Shown here: one piece after another, positions 16,907 to 25,852 of the stretch
Numbering within the stretch: the first letter of the stretch is position 1
Layout: the number at the start of each line of letters is the position of its first letter
Assembly: GCA_947495915.1 (NCBI GenBank)
Contig: CANMAW010000007.1
Span: 143,446 to 207,445, forward strand
Length of the DNA: 64,000 nucleotides
Reading direction: 5' to 3'
From: Maribacter algarum (ex Lu et al. 2025) (nom. illeg.)
Lineage (GTDB): Bacteria > Bacteroidota > Bacteroidia > Flavobacteriales > Flavobacteriaceae
Translations under genes and position numbers: made by a program
Notes under the pieces: model-generated
Databases searched by the model: none
The model's input: only the letters and a program-made list of their open reading frames with translations
Told to the model about the DNA's origin: nothing

Positions 16907-18067
16907 ATGATTAAGATAGAATCGCTTTTAGATTTCTTCCTAGATACTCGAAAGCATACTGAAGATATTTGCAAACCACTAGAAATTGAAGATTATGTGG
17001 TTCAACCCATTATTGATGTTTCACCCCCGAAATGGCATTTAGGTCATACTACTTGGTTTTTTGAAGAATTCATTTTAAAAGTATATATGAAAGATTATGC
17101 TGTTTTTGATGATGATTTCTCCTTCGTTTTTAACAGCTACTATGAAACCGTTGGCAAACGAGTCATTCGAGCAGATCGAGGCAACCTGTCTAGACCTTCC
17201 GTAAAACGTGTGTATGAATATCGGAAATACGTTACTGAGGCAATGAACACTCTTTTCTCAGAACACACAACTCAAGAACTTCTTGAATTATTAGAAATTG
17301 GCATACACCATGAAAAGCAACATCAAGAATTACTACTTACCGATATCAAATATATATTAGGCAACAACCCGTTGCTTCCAACATATTCTAAGGAATTTAA
17401 CGAGCATTCTATAGAAAAACATGAGCATGAATGGATTGCCTTAGATGAAGGGATTTATGATATTGGTCATCATACCGAAGATTTTTGTTACGACAATGAG
17501 TTAGGCCACCATAAAGTGTATTTACAAGGATATCAAATATCCAACAAGTTGGTAACCAATCAAGAGTTTGTTGATTTTATTAATGCCGGAGGATATCAGC
17601 AATTTGAATTATGGCATGCGGAAGGCTGGGATTGGGTTCAAGCCAATACTATAAATTCACCTTTATATTGGCACAATATTGATGGAGAGTGGTTTTATTA
17701 TTCTTTTCAGGGATTACAAAAAATAAATTTAAAAGCTCCAGTAACACATATTTCATACTTTGAGGCCTTCGCCTTCGCCCAATGGAAAAATTGTCGATTA
17801 CCGACAGAATTTGAATGGGAAGCTTCTCAGAAATATTTTCCATGGGGAAAACGATGGGAATGGACCGAAAGCGCCTACCTACCATATCCAAATTATAAAA
17901 AAGCAGAAGGGGCATTAGGAGAGTATAACGGCAAATTTATGGTTAATCAAAAAGTGCTACGCGGCGGGTCTGTTGCTACGCCGACAAATCATACAAGACC
18001 TACATACCGCAACTTCTTTCAAACCAATTTACGCTGGCAATATACTGGTTTGCGATTGGCGAAATAA
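16907..18067 (+). CDS. egtB: Ergothioneine biosynthesis sulfoxide synthase EgtB
   Basis: Non-haem iron enzyme that joins a cysteine-type thiol to trimethyl-histidine. The N-terminal DinB-like domain carries the three-histidine iron site: GHTTWFFE (His47) and HHEKQHQE (His135 and His139). The C-terminal formylglycine-enzyme-like domain runs from about residue 155 to the end and closes with RNFFQTNLRWQYTGLRLA. Length 386 is close to usual. egtD follows after 48 bases. No egtA or egtC is seen here, so a route using cysteine directly is possible, but donor specificity cannot be read from sequence alone. Confidence 0.93.
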   Translation: MIKIESLLDFFLDTRKHTEDICKPLEIEDYVVQPIIDVSPPKWHLGHTTWFFEEFILKVYMKDYAVFDDDFSFVFNSYYETVGKRVIRADRGNLSRPSVKRVYEYRKYVTEAMNTLFSEHTTQELLELLEIGIHHEKQHQELLLTDIKYILGNNPLLPTYSKEFNEHSIEKHEHEWIALDEGIYDIGHHTEDFCYDNELGHHKVYLQGYQISNKLVTNQEFVDFINAGGYQQFELWHAEGWDWVQANTINSPLYWHNIDGEWFYYSFQGLQKINLKAPVTHISYFEAFAFAQWKNCRLPTEFEWEASQKYFPWGKRWEWTESAYLPYPNYKKAEGALGEYNGKFMVNQKVLRGGSVATPTNHTRPTYRNFFQTNLRWQYTGLRLAK

Positions 18068-18115
18068 ATTCAAAATCAACGGTATAGTTTCATTCTTTTT
18101 AACGACGAACATTAC

Positions 18116-19087
18116 ATGCAACAAGAAATCCAAACGCATTTTAAAACCGCATTTGAGCAAGACGTTTACAAAGGTCTCACCGAAGAGCCTAAACATCTGT
18201 CCTCAAAATATTTTTATGATAAGAAAGGGGATAAACTTTTTCAAGACATCATGAACATGCCAGAATATTATCTAACTGATGCTGAATTTGATGTTTTAGA
18301 TCGCCATAAAGAAGAAATTATCTCATTGTTTTCAGAAAAAAATGAAAATTTCAACCTTATTGAATTAGGTGCCGGTGATGGTAAAAAAACAAAACTTCTT
18401 CTAAACTATTTATCAGAAAAAAAGATTCCGTTTAAATACCTACCTATTGATATTAGCCAAAATGCCCTAGATCAATTGAAAAATTCTCTCCAAATAGAAT
18501 TACCGACAGTGCAAGTAAGCACGCAGCAAGGTACTTATTTTGAGGTTTTAGCAGATATAGCTAAACTTACTGATACCAAAAAAGTAATCTTGTTTTTAGG
18601 ATCTAATATTGGAAATCTTCTACATGAACAAGCTATTTCATTCTTGAGTAATGTACAACAATTGATGCATGAAGATGATTTGTTTTTTGTTGGGTTCGAC
18701 CAAAAAAAGAATCCGCAAACTATTTTAGATGCCTATAATGATAAAACCGGAATAACCGCCGCATTCAACAAAAACGTTTTAGCCAGAATTAACACTGATT
18801 TAGGTGGCAATTTTAATTTAGAGCATTTTCTGCATTGGGAGGTTTACGACCCCGAAACAGGCACGGCAAAAAGTTTCTTGGTTTCAAAAAAAGAACAACA
18901 TGTACGAATTAATCAACTAGATCTTAATGTAAGTTTTCGTCCGTGGGAAACTATTCACACTGAAATTTCTCAAAAATATGACGACAAAACCGTAGCGTGG
19001 CTAGCTCAACAATCAGGCCTAGCTATAAAAACACAATTTACAGATTCAAAAAAACAATATAAAAACTACGTTTTTAAGAAAAAATAA
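18116..19087 (+). CDS. egtD: L-histidine N-alpha-methyltransferase EgtD
   Basis: SAM-dependent enzyme that trimethylates histidine to hercynine, the first step of ergothioneine synthesis. The N terminus has the family block KYFYDKKGDKLFQDI followed by PEYYLTDAE (residues 31-57). The SAM-binding motif LIELGAGDGKKT is at 81-92 and LGSNIGN lies near 160. Length 323 is typical. It lies between egtB and a DUF427 gene, all on one strand with short gaps. Confidence 0.94.
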   Translation: MQQEIQTHFKTAFEQDVYKGLTEEPKHLSSKYFYDKKGDKLFQDIMNMPEYYLTDAEFDVLDRHKEEIISLFSEKNENFNLIELGAGDGKKTKLLLNYLSEKKIPFKYLPIDISQNALDQLKNSLQIELPTVQVSTQQGTYFEVLADIAKLTDTKKVILFLGSNIGNLLHEQAISFLSNVQQLMHEDDLFFVGFDQKKNPQTILDAYNDKTGITAAFNKNVLARINTDLGGNFNLEHFLHWEVYDPETGTAKSFLVSKKEQHVRINQLDLNVSFRPWETIHTEISQKYDDKTVAWLAQQSGLAIKTQFTDSKKQYKNYVFKKK

Positions 19088-19119
19088 AGGGCATAAAACG
19101 CCAATCAAAATACAGAATT

Positions 19120-19401
19120 ATGAAGGCAATTTGGAACGATACTATTATAGCAGAAAGTGATGACACAGTAATGGTTGAAAACAATCACTATTTTCCTGCA
19201 GAAAGCATTAAAAATGAATATTTTAAAAATTCAGAAACACACACTACATGCCCATGGAAAGGTCAGGCACATTACTATACCATAGAAGTAGATGGACAAC
19301 AAAACCCTGATGCCGCATGGTTCTACCCTGAAGTTAGTGAACTTGCCAAAGGAATTAAAGGTAGAGTAGCATTTTGGAAAGGCGTAAGCATTGAAAAATA
19401 A
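19120..19401 (+). CDS. DUF427 domain protein
   Basis: 93-residue cytoplasmic protein of the DUF427 family. Recognisable are MKAIWNDTIIAESD at the start, the YFPAESI block near 24, TTCPWKGQAHYY near 42-53 and the aromatic FYPEVSELAKGIKGRVAFW near the end. It begins 32 bases after egtD and ends before a terminator, so it belongs to the egt transcription unit. The family has no established biochemical role; the context suggests a link to ergothioneine or thiol chemistry, which is inference. Confidence 0.88.
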   Translation: MKAIWNDTIIAESDDTVMVENNHYFPAESIKNEYFKNSETHTTCPWKGQAHYYTIEVDGQQNPDAAWFYPEVSELAKGIKGRVAFWKGVSIEK

Positions 19402-19428
19402 CCGCTTTTACCTATACTAGCTCAAAAT

Positions 19429-19468
19429 AAAAAGCCAGAATGACTAAGTCACTCTGGCTTTCTTTTTT
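19429..19468. terminator. Bidirectional terminator after the egt cluster
   Basis: AAAGCCAGA(A)TGAC pairs with GTCA(C)TCTGGCTTT around TAA: 13 base pairs with one mismatch. A T-run follows on the plus strand and an A-run precedes it, so it can serve both converging units. Confidence 0.85.
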
Positions 19469-19482
19469 CTAAAGTTCAAATA

Positions 19483-19782
19483 CTACAATTCAAGAACTGC
19501 ATTTTCAGAACCGGCAAAGTCGTTCCATTGGTAACGATCTGCTTGACTTTCATTTACATAATCACCATCGATAATGTATTTAAATTCGTAAGCATTTTCT
19601 TTAGGTAAATCAAAAGTGCCTTTAAAAGTTCCATTTTTCAACTTTTTTAAAGTACTTGCTTTGTTGGCTTTCCAATTGTTAAAATCTCCAACAACAGTTA
19701 CTTTTTTTGCTTCTTCAGCTGGTACAGTAAAAGTTACTTTACAAACTGGTTTTGTTTTTAAATACTGTTTTGCTATTGCCAT
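19483..19782 (-). CDS. Isoamylase N-terminal/CBM48-like domain protein
   Basis: A 99-residue protein that is almost only an early-set domain of the glycogen-binding (AMPK beta/CBM48) type. Visible are CKVTFTVPAEEAKKVTVVGD, FNNWKANKASTL near 52 and YEFKYIIDGDYV near 85. The domain binds alpha-glucans in starch and glycogen enzymes. Here it stands alone, with no catalytic partner or signal peptide, so a regulatory or storage-linked role is only a guess. It is divergent from nothing and converges with the egt cluster. Confidence 0.85.
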   Translation of the reverse strand: MAIAKQYLKTKPVCKVTFTVPAEEAKKVTVVGDFNNWKANKASTLKKLKNGTFKGTFDLPKENAYEFKYIIDGDYVNESQADRYQWNDFAGSENAVLEL

Positions 19783-19958
19783 AATATTTTCTTTTTTAAA
19801 TTAATTTTACCTCTTGCATATTAAATTCACTGCAAATCTAAAGCAATAACGTCCTCATTTACAATGACTAAAGTCATTTTTATGATTTTCGTAATTTTTT
19901 GCCAAAAAAATAGTAACCTTAATTAAAAAATCTGATTTATTTCTCAAGTAATGAATTA

Positions 19959-21044
19959 CTAAAGCCTGGTTTTCAACAATTTCAGAATAGCATTTAGGTC
20001 TTTTTCAGTATTATAAAAGTGGAAGCCGAGCCTAATTCCATCTCCACGTTGAGTACAGATCACGTCATTTTCAGTTAAATAGTCAAATTTACCTTGATCA
20101 CCTTTAATATTGAAAATAGTACTATGGGCATTTCTAGCAACTACCATGTCTTGAAGTAAGCCTAGTTTTGAAAACTCAACCTTAGCAATTTTACCTAATT
20201 TCTCATTTTGAGCAGCTATTTTATCTTTTCCGATACCTTCAAAAAATTCTAATGAAAATTTCAGACTCCCAAAATTCATTGGTGCAAGGTGGCCGGGTTC
20301 AAATCGTTTAGCAAAACGAATTAATTCTTTTTTTTCAGGCATTCCATCTGCTGAATTAAACCCAATAGTTTGCAGTTTACATTGTCTTTCAACATCATCT
20401 TTAAACAACATAAAACCGCTGCCATAACCAGCTAATAGCCATTTGTAGGCACTAACACCTAAAACGTCTATTGCAGAATCAGAAAAACTAAAATTAGTGG
20501 TGCCCAAAAATTGTGTGCCATCAGCAATTATTAGCAAATTTGGATGTTCTTTTTTTAATTGCGTTAAGAATTCAAGATCAACTAAAATTCCATTTTGCCA
20601 TTGAACAATACTCAAAGCTAAAATGGAAACTTTCTCTTCAACAATAGCATTTTTAATATTCAATTCTAGGTTGGCATCAATCTTAGCGTATGAAATATCA
20701 AACCCTCTTTTATAGAACGGCCAATCAACCGAAGGGTAGTCATTTTCAAGTAATAATACTTTTCTCTTTTTATCAATGCCTTCTAAAAGCATATTTAAAC
20801 CCGTAGAAAAATTATTTAACAACGCAATATTTTCTCTTTTACAATTAAAATAACGACCAACAATCGTTCTACAATCAGAAATAGTTTCTAGTGATTTGTT
20901 ACGCATTCGACTTCCTTTCAATAAAAAGTCTAATTCAAATTCTTGTTTCCAATCATACAAATCATCATATAGCGGTCCGAAAACTGGAGTATTCACATAA
21001 ATTGACTGCCGTAATACAGGAAATTTATTACGTATATTTTCCAT
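19959..21044 (-). CDS. Class V aminotransferase-like PLP enzyme
   Basis: 361 residues of the cysteine-desulfurase/isopenicillin-epimerase-like branch of fold-type I PLP enzymes. The PLP lysine is in VSAYKWLLAGYGSGFM near residue 221, preceded by the LIIADGTQFLG aspartate motif near 172. The C-terminal RGDGIRLGFHFYNT stretch is the phosphate/substrate arginine region. The substrate is not known. It lies close to egtBD, and the EgtE C-S lyase of ergothioneine synthesis belongs to a related PLP group, so that role is possible but unproven: the gene is on the opposite strand and separated by another gene. Confidence 0.85.
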   Translation of the reverse strand: MENIRNKFPVLRQSIYVNTPVFGPLYDDLYDWKQEFELDFLLKGSRMRNKSLETISDCRTIVGRYFNCKRENIALLNNFSTGLNMLLEGIDKKRKVLLLENDYPSVDWPFYKRGFDISYAKIDANLELNIKNAIVEEKVSILALSIVQWQNGILVDLEFLTQLKKEHPNLLIIADGTQFLGTTNFSFSDSAIDVLGVSAYKWLLAGYGSGFMLFKDDVERQCKLQTIGFNSADGMPEKKELIRFAKRFEPGHLAPMNFGSLKFSLEFFEGIGKDKIAAQNEKLGKIAKVEFSKLGLLQDMVVARNAHSTIFNIKGDQGKFDYLTENDVICTQRGDGIRLGFHFYNTEKDLNAILKLLKTRL

Positions 21045-21207
21045 TCTAAATCATCAAAGGGTTTTACTATCTTTAAGAGATTAAAGTTAACCAATAAAAA
21101 TAGTAAGTTTACCTGCCAAAATTTTAAAAGTAAGACCATGCCTTACCAGCTTTTGCAAAATGGTCTGTTTTTTGTTTTGACAATTACAAACCAAACACCA
21201 TAAACCA

Positions 21208-21702
21208 TTGAACACAATCACCCTTATAGCGGCAGCTTCAAAAAACAATGCCTTAGGAAAGAACAACGACTTACTTTGGCATTTACCTGATGATTTCAAA
21301 CGATTTAAACAATTAACCTCTGGTCATAAAATTATTATGGGCAGAAAGACTTTTGAAAGTCTACCAAAACCTTTACCCAACCGAACACATATTATAATTA
21401 CCCGAGATAAAGATTATCAAGTTGATTTTGAATCTTGTATTGTAGTACATTCCATTGAAGCAGCCATAAAACTTGTTGAAAATGACGAAACTTCTTTTGT
21501 TATTGGAGGAGGCGAAATTTATCGACAAAGTGAAAAATTTGCAAATCGAATTGAATTAACTCGGGTGCACAAAGCATTTGAAGCTGATACTTTTTTTCCT
21601 GAAATAGATTTAAACGATTGGGAACTTATTGCTGAAAAATATCATCCAAGAGATGACAAACACATTTACGATTTCACTTATTTAACTTACGTAAGAAAGT
21701 AA
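21208..21702 (+). CDS. folA: Dihydrofolate reductase
   Basis: Reduces dihydrofolate to tetrahydrofolate with NADPH. The family pattern is complete: LIAAASKNNALGKNNDLLWHLPDD with the active-site acid in the LPDDFKRFK helix, GRKTFESLPKPLPNR near 46-60, and VIGGGEIYRQ near 99. Length 164 is normal. The only start that leaves the conserved N terminus intact is TTG at 21208; no ATG or GTG occurs in frame between it and the upstream stop at 21178. It works with ThyA encoded upstream. Confidence 0.94.
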   Translation: MNTITLIAAASKNNALGKNNDLLWHLPDDFKRFKQLTSGHKIIMGRKTFESLPKPLPNRTHIIITRDKDYQVDFESCIVVHSIEAAIKLVENDETSFVIGGGEIYRQSEKFANRIELTRVHKAFEADTFFPEIDLNDWELIAEKYHPRDDKHIYDFTYLTYVRK

Positions 21703-21740
21703 TTAACACGGTGTATTTCCACAAGCAGTATAGATTAGAT

Positions 21741-22529
21741 TTAAAAATCTAAATACTCAATTTTGGTATTGCTAGTTACGTCTACCAAAAAGGATTGTAA
21801 AATAGCTACATTAGCATTCGTGTAAAAAAGGTGTTCTACATTTTCTTCAGCATGATTCTCAATACCGTAAGCATTTAAAATAGCCTTTGTTTGACGCGCT
21901 ACAGCTTCACCTGAATCAATGATTTTTATGTTCTCAGGAATTATTTGTCGTAACACCGGAATTAAATATGGATAATGTGTACAACCTAAAACTAAATGAT
22001 CTATACCTTCTTCAAGCATAGGATTTAGATATTTCAACAATAATTCTCTAGTCTTATGATTCTGTATTTCACCTTGTTCAATTAAAGGCACTAATCCCGT
22101 GCCTTCTTGCTCTAAAATTTGAATGCCAGCAGCATGGTTCTCAGATGTACTATGAAAAAGGCTACTTGATAAAGTTCCTTTGGTAGCCAACACTCCAACT
22201 TTTTTTGACTTCGATTGTAATGCAGCAGGTTTTATGGCAGGCTCAATTCCAATAAACGGAATATCATAATTGGCTCTCAAATATGAAATACTGTTTGTAG
22301 TTGCTGTATTGCATGCCACAACAATAATCTTACATTGATTTTTGAGCAGCAATTCTGTATTTTTTATACTTAATTGTAGAATTTGCTCTTCAGACTTTTC
22401 ACCGTAAGGAGCATTTTTACTATCTGCTAAGAAAATTGTATTTTCATTGGGCAACAATCTGGTAATTTCTTTCCAAATGGAGGTGCCTCCAATACCAGAA
22501 TCAAATAATCCAATAGGTTGCCGGTTCAT
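21741..22529 (-). CDS. murI: Glutamate racemase
   Basis: Makes D-glutamate for peptidoglycan. Both catalytic cysteines are present: Cys73 in VVACNTATT and Cys183 in LGCTHYPYL. The N-terminal FDSGIGG (residues 9-15) and ADSKNAPYGEKS motifs bind the substrate. Length 262 is normal. pafA lies 7 bases upstream on the same strand, so the two are probably co-transcribed. It converges with folA. Confidence 0.96.
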   Translation of the reverse strand: MNRQPIGLFDSGIGGTSIWKEITRLLPNENTIFLADSKNAPYGEKSEEQILQLSIKNTELLLKNQCKIIVVACNTATTNSISYLRANYDIPFIGIEPAIKPAALQSKSKKVGVLATKGTLSSSLFHSTSENHAAGIQILEQEGTGLVPLIEQGEIQNHKTRELLLKYLNPMLEEGIDHLVLGCTHYPYLIPVLRQIIPENIKIIDSGEAVARQTKAILNAYGIENHAEENVEHLFYTNANVAILQSFLVDVTSNTKIEYLDF

Positions 22530-22536
22530 ATTTTTG

Positions 22537-24207
22537 TTATTCTAATACCTTGGTAATGGGTGAACCAGTTGTTCCATTTGGAAATGCTATTCCTAAAAGT
22601 GCAGCTATGGTAGGTGCAACATCAGGTATTTCAGTTCTTTCAAAAGTACTTCCTGGTTTAATTCCTTTCCCATAAAATAAAAGAGGAACATGAGTATCAT
22701 AAATTTGCGGAGAACCATGAGTTGAACCCGTTTTCGAATAAGTAATAAAACCTGGCTTTAAAACTAGCAAAACATCACCAGATCGTTTTTGATTATATCC
22801 TTTTTGTAGAATATAAGGTATACCCTCAGTATAATTGTTCTGCCACATTTGATCAGCGGTGTAAGCATGATCAAAAGCATCATAACTCAACAATTCTCTT
22901 GCGATGATCTTTTGAGCTTGAGATAAATCAATATCAAGATTTTGAATTACTTTATGGTCTAAAAAAACTTGATAATTTGAAAAGTTTTTGACAATTTCTT
23001 CAGTTCCAAATTTATACTTTAAAAACTCTGCAAATTTTGATTTTACCGCACTGAAATCAACATAACCTGCAGGAATCTTTTGATCATTTAAATAGGCAGG
23101 TACGTTTATGGCACCATGATCTGCAGTTAAAAAAATGGTGTAATTATTTTTACCCACCTTTTTATCTAAAGCACTTAAAATTCTGGCAATATCGGCATCT
23201 AGTTGTATGTAGGTGTCTTCAATTTCTTTAGAATTTACACCAAACATATGCCCAACATAGTCAGTACTTGAAAAACTAATTGCTAAAAAGTCAGTGACTT
23301 CATCTTTTCCTAGTTTTTCACCATCCAATGCTGCTAGAGCAAAATCAGCTGTTAGGCTATTACCAAAGGGAGTGATTTTTATGATATCATAATCTTTAGA
23401 TTTACTTAGTAAGCTGGCAGGACTATGAGGAAAAATTGGTGCTGTTTCTGTATCAAACAAACCCTCATAGGCATTATTATCGCTACCACTCTCCATATAA
23501 GAATTGATAACTTTACTCGTATTCCATGTTTTTTTATACGTTTCAGCAGTATTTGATGCATTAAAACTAGTTACCCATTTTGGAAGTTCACTCATGTAAT
23601 ACGTACTAGAAATCCAATTGCCTTCATCAGCCCCATGAAACCAATAAGCAGCATTGGCCGTGTGGCCACCAGGTAAAATCGCACCTCTATCTTTAAGGGC
23701 AACTGCAATAGTTTTACCGCGCATTTGGGTATGTAATCGTAATTGATCTGTAATGGTAGTAACCGTCAATCGCGTAGGTGCCATTTTACCAGAATCAGTG
23801 GCAGTTCCAACAGAATTATACCCGCTATCTTCAGCACAGTAGACATCAGCATTGGTAATTTTATCATACCAATTATTACCAATAATACCATGTGTGGCCG
23901 GAGTTGTACCTGTGTAAATGGAAGCATGCCCCGGCCCCGTACTCGTTGGCGCATAGTTGTAGTGATTATTTTTACAATTGAATCCGTCGTTAACCAATCT
24001 TTTAAATCCGCCTTCTTCAAATTGGTTCCAAAACCGTGTTAAATAATCGTAGCGCATTTGATCTACAACAATACCAACAACAAGTTTAGGAGTGGTTTTT
24101 AAATGCTCTTCTGAATCTATTTTCGATTTTTTCTGACCGTATGAATCGGGTATAAAGAAGAGGATAAAGAAAAAAGCAAAGATCACTTTGCAAAAGTTCG
24201 TATACAT
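22537..24207 (-). CDS. pafA: PafA-type alkaline phosphatase, exported
   Basis: Alkaline phosphatase superfamily phosphomonoesterase of the PafA type, exported by an N-terminal signal peptide (about residues 1-24). The nucleophile is Thr90 in TSTGPGHASIYTG, where PhoA-type enzymes use Ser. The Asn111 and Lys171/Arg173 positions (ALKDRGAILPGGH) match the PafA phosphate-binding residues. Metal ligands are seen in VVDQMRYD (Asp49) and LTADHGA, with the last histidine in GSTHGSPQ. PafA enzymes release phosphate from organic esters even when phosphate is plentiful. Length 556 matches the family. It is divergent from mlaE. Confidence 0.9.
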   Translation of the reverse strand: MYTNFCKVIFAFFFILFFIPDSYGQKKSKIDSEEHLKTTPKLVVGIVVDQMRYDYLTRFWNQFEEGGFKRLVNDGFNCKNNHYNYAPTSTGPGHASIYTGTTPATHGIIGNNWYDKITNADVYCAEDSGYNSVGTATDSGKMAPTRLTVTTITDQLRLHTQMRGKTIAVALKDRGAILPGGHTANAAYWFHGADEGNWISSTYYMSELPKWVTSFNASNTAETYKKTWNTSKVINSYMESGSDNNAYEGLFDTETAPIFPHSPASLLSKSKDYDIIKITPFGNSLTADFALAALDGEKLGKDEVTDFLAISFSSTDYVGHMFGVNSKEIEDTYIQLDADIARILSALDKKVGKNNYTIFLTADHGAINVPAYLNDQKIPAGYVDFSAVKSKFAEFLKYKFGTEEIVKNFSNYQVFLDHKVIQNLDIDLSQAQKIIARELLSYDAFDHAYTADQMWQNNYTEGIPYILQKGYNQKRSGDVLLVLKPGFITYSKTGSTHGSPQIYDTHVPLLFYGKGIKPGSTFERTEIPDVAPTIAALLGIAFPNGTTGSPITKVLE

Positions 24208-24317
24208 AGCAGTTTATTCTAGCGCAAAAATAAATAAAATACCCCTTTAAAGATTAAATCGAGGTTAAATCAATTCCTTTATTATTATTTTTACGATACG
24301 AAGTATAATTCAGTTAA

Positions 24318-25055
24318 ATGAAATACCTATCTGATATTGGTAGCTATGCGATAATGGTTATTGAAGTTTTCAGAAAGCCCACAAAATGGCGAATCATGAA
24401 AACCTTAATTCTTAAAGAAATCGATGAACTCATCTATGGTTCTTTAGGCATTCTCATATTCATATCCTTTTTTATTGGAGCCGTTGTTGCTATTCAAACA
24501 GCTATGAATATTACCAACGATTTAATTCCAAAAAACTTAGTTGGTTTTGCTACCAGACAATCGATAATTTTAGAGTTCGCCCCTACCTTCTGTTCAATTA
24601 TCATGGCAGGTAAAGTAGGGTCTTTCATCACTTCAAGCATAGGTACCATGCGCGTTACAGAGCAAATAGATGCGCTCGAGGTTATGGGTATTAATGCGTT
24701 AAACTATCTGGTATTTCCAAAAATCATAGCATTACTACTTTATCCGTTCATTATAGCAATTGCAATGTATGTGGGTATTTTTGGAGGTTGGTTCGCCGGG
24801 GTTTTTGGCGGCTTTAGTACAAGTGCAGATTTTATTGAAGGGTTAAAATTAGACTTCATTCCTTTTCATGTCACGTATTCCTTTATCAAAACACTTGTTT
24901 TCGCATTTTTACTTGCCACAATTCCGTCATTTCACGGCTTTTACATGAAAGGTGGTGCATTAGAAGTTGGTAAAGCAAGTACCACCTCTTTTGTTTGGAC
25001 AAGTGTGGTCATTATTATAGCAAATTATATATTAACCCAATTGTTACTAACCTAA
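24318..25055 (+). CDS. mlaE: MlaE-family ABC transporter permease
   Basis: Permease of the Mla-type phospholipid ABC transporter in the inner membrane. The five or so membrane segments and the family block EFAPTFCSIIMAGKVGSFITSSIGTMRVTEQIDALEVMG (given by its span, residues about 90-130) are clear, as is the GAVVAIQTAMN element near 53. Length 245 is normal. The stop overlaps the next start as TAATG, so translation of the ATPase is coupled. MlaD, MlaC and MlaB homologues are not in this window. Confidence 0.92.
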   Translation: MKYLSDIGSYAIMVIEVFRKPTKWRIMKTLILKEIDELIYGSLGILIFISFFIGAVVAIQTAMNITNDLIPKNLVGFATRQSIILEFAPTFCSIIMAGKVGSFITSSIGTMRVTEQIDALEVMGINALNYLVFPKIIALLLYPFIIAIAMYVGIFGGWFAGVFGGFSTSADFIEGLKLDFIPFHVTYSFIKTLVFAFLLATIPSFHGFYMKGGALEVGKASTTSFVWTSVVIIIANYILTQLLLT

Positions 25056-25822
25056 TGATAGAAGTAGATAGCATACATAAATCGTTTGGCGAAGCCCATA
25101 TTTTAAAAGGTGTATCAACAGTTTTTGAAACGGGAAAAACGAATCTTATTATTGGGCAAAGCGGATCAGGTAAAACTGTTTTTTTAAAATGTTTATTAGG
25201 ATTATTTTCTCCGGAAGAAGGTAGTATTATATATGACGGTCAAAAATATGCCGATTTGACAAGTCAAGAACAACGTGATCTACGGCAAGATATGGGTATG
25301 GTTTTTCAAGGAAGCGCACTATTCGATGGCATGACGGTAGCTGGCAACGTGATGTTTCCATTAGAAATGTTTACAAAATTAGCGAAGTCTGAAATGGAAG
25401 ACCGCGTTGATATCGTGTTAAAAAGAGTCAACCTTGTTGATGCGCATCATAAGTATCCTTCTGAAATATCTGGAGGTATGCAAAAAAGAGTTGCAATAGC
25501 TCGTGCCATTGTAATGAATCCTCAATATTTGTTTTGTGACGAACCTAACTCAGGCTTAGATCCAAGAACTGCTATAGTGATTGATAATCTCATTAAAGAA
25601 ATTACGGAAGAGTATGATATCACTACAGTAATTAATACCCACGATATGAATTCGGTGATGGAAATTGGTGAAAAAATCCTTTTCTTAAAAGATGGGCTCA
25701 AAGAGTGGGAAGGCACCAAAAATGAAATCTTTAAAACCGACAACAAAGCCGTTACCGATTTTGTTTATTCTTCAGAACTATTTAAAAAAGTTCGTCAAAT
25801 GTATATTGAAGAAAGAAACTAA
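25055..25822 (+). CDS. mlaF: MlaF-family ABC transporter ATP-binding protein
   Basis: ATPase partner of MlaE. With the ATG at 25055, which overlaps the mlaE stop, the protein has 255 residues. Walker A GQSGSGKT is at 34-41, the signature SGGMQKRVAIARA near 140, and Walker B FCDEPNSGLDP near 160. An upstream in-frame start at 24995 inside mlaE is less likely. The pair probably moves phospholipids between membranes. The beta-lactamase gene follows after 30 bases on the same strand. Confidence 0.93.
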   Translation: MIEVDSIHKSFGEAHILKGVSTVFETGKTNLIIGQSGSGKTVFLKCLLGLFSPEEGSIIYDGQKYADLTSQEQRDLRQDMGMVFQGSALFDGMTVAGNVMFPLEMFTKLAKSEMEDRVDIVLKRVNLVDAHHKYPSEISGGMQKRVAIARAIVMNPQYLFCDEPNSGLDPRTAIVIDNLIKEITEEYDITTVINTHDMNSVMEIGEKILFLKDGLKEWEGTKNEIFKTDNKAVTDFVYSSELFKKVRQMYIEERN

Positions 25823-25852
25823 AACCTTACTTCATTTGGTTAATCTCTTAAT

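Noticed and set aside
21087..21299. 70-residue frame on the minus strand
   Set aside because: It overlaps the folA start on the other strand, has no family and no conserved pattern; a shadow of folA.
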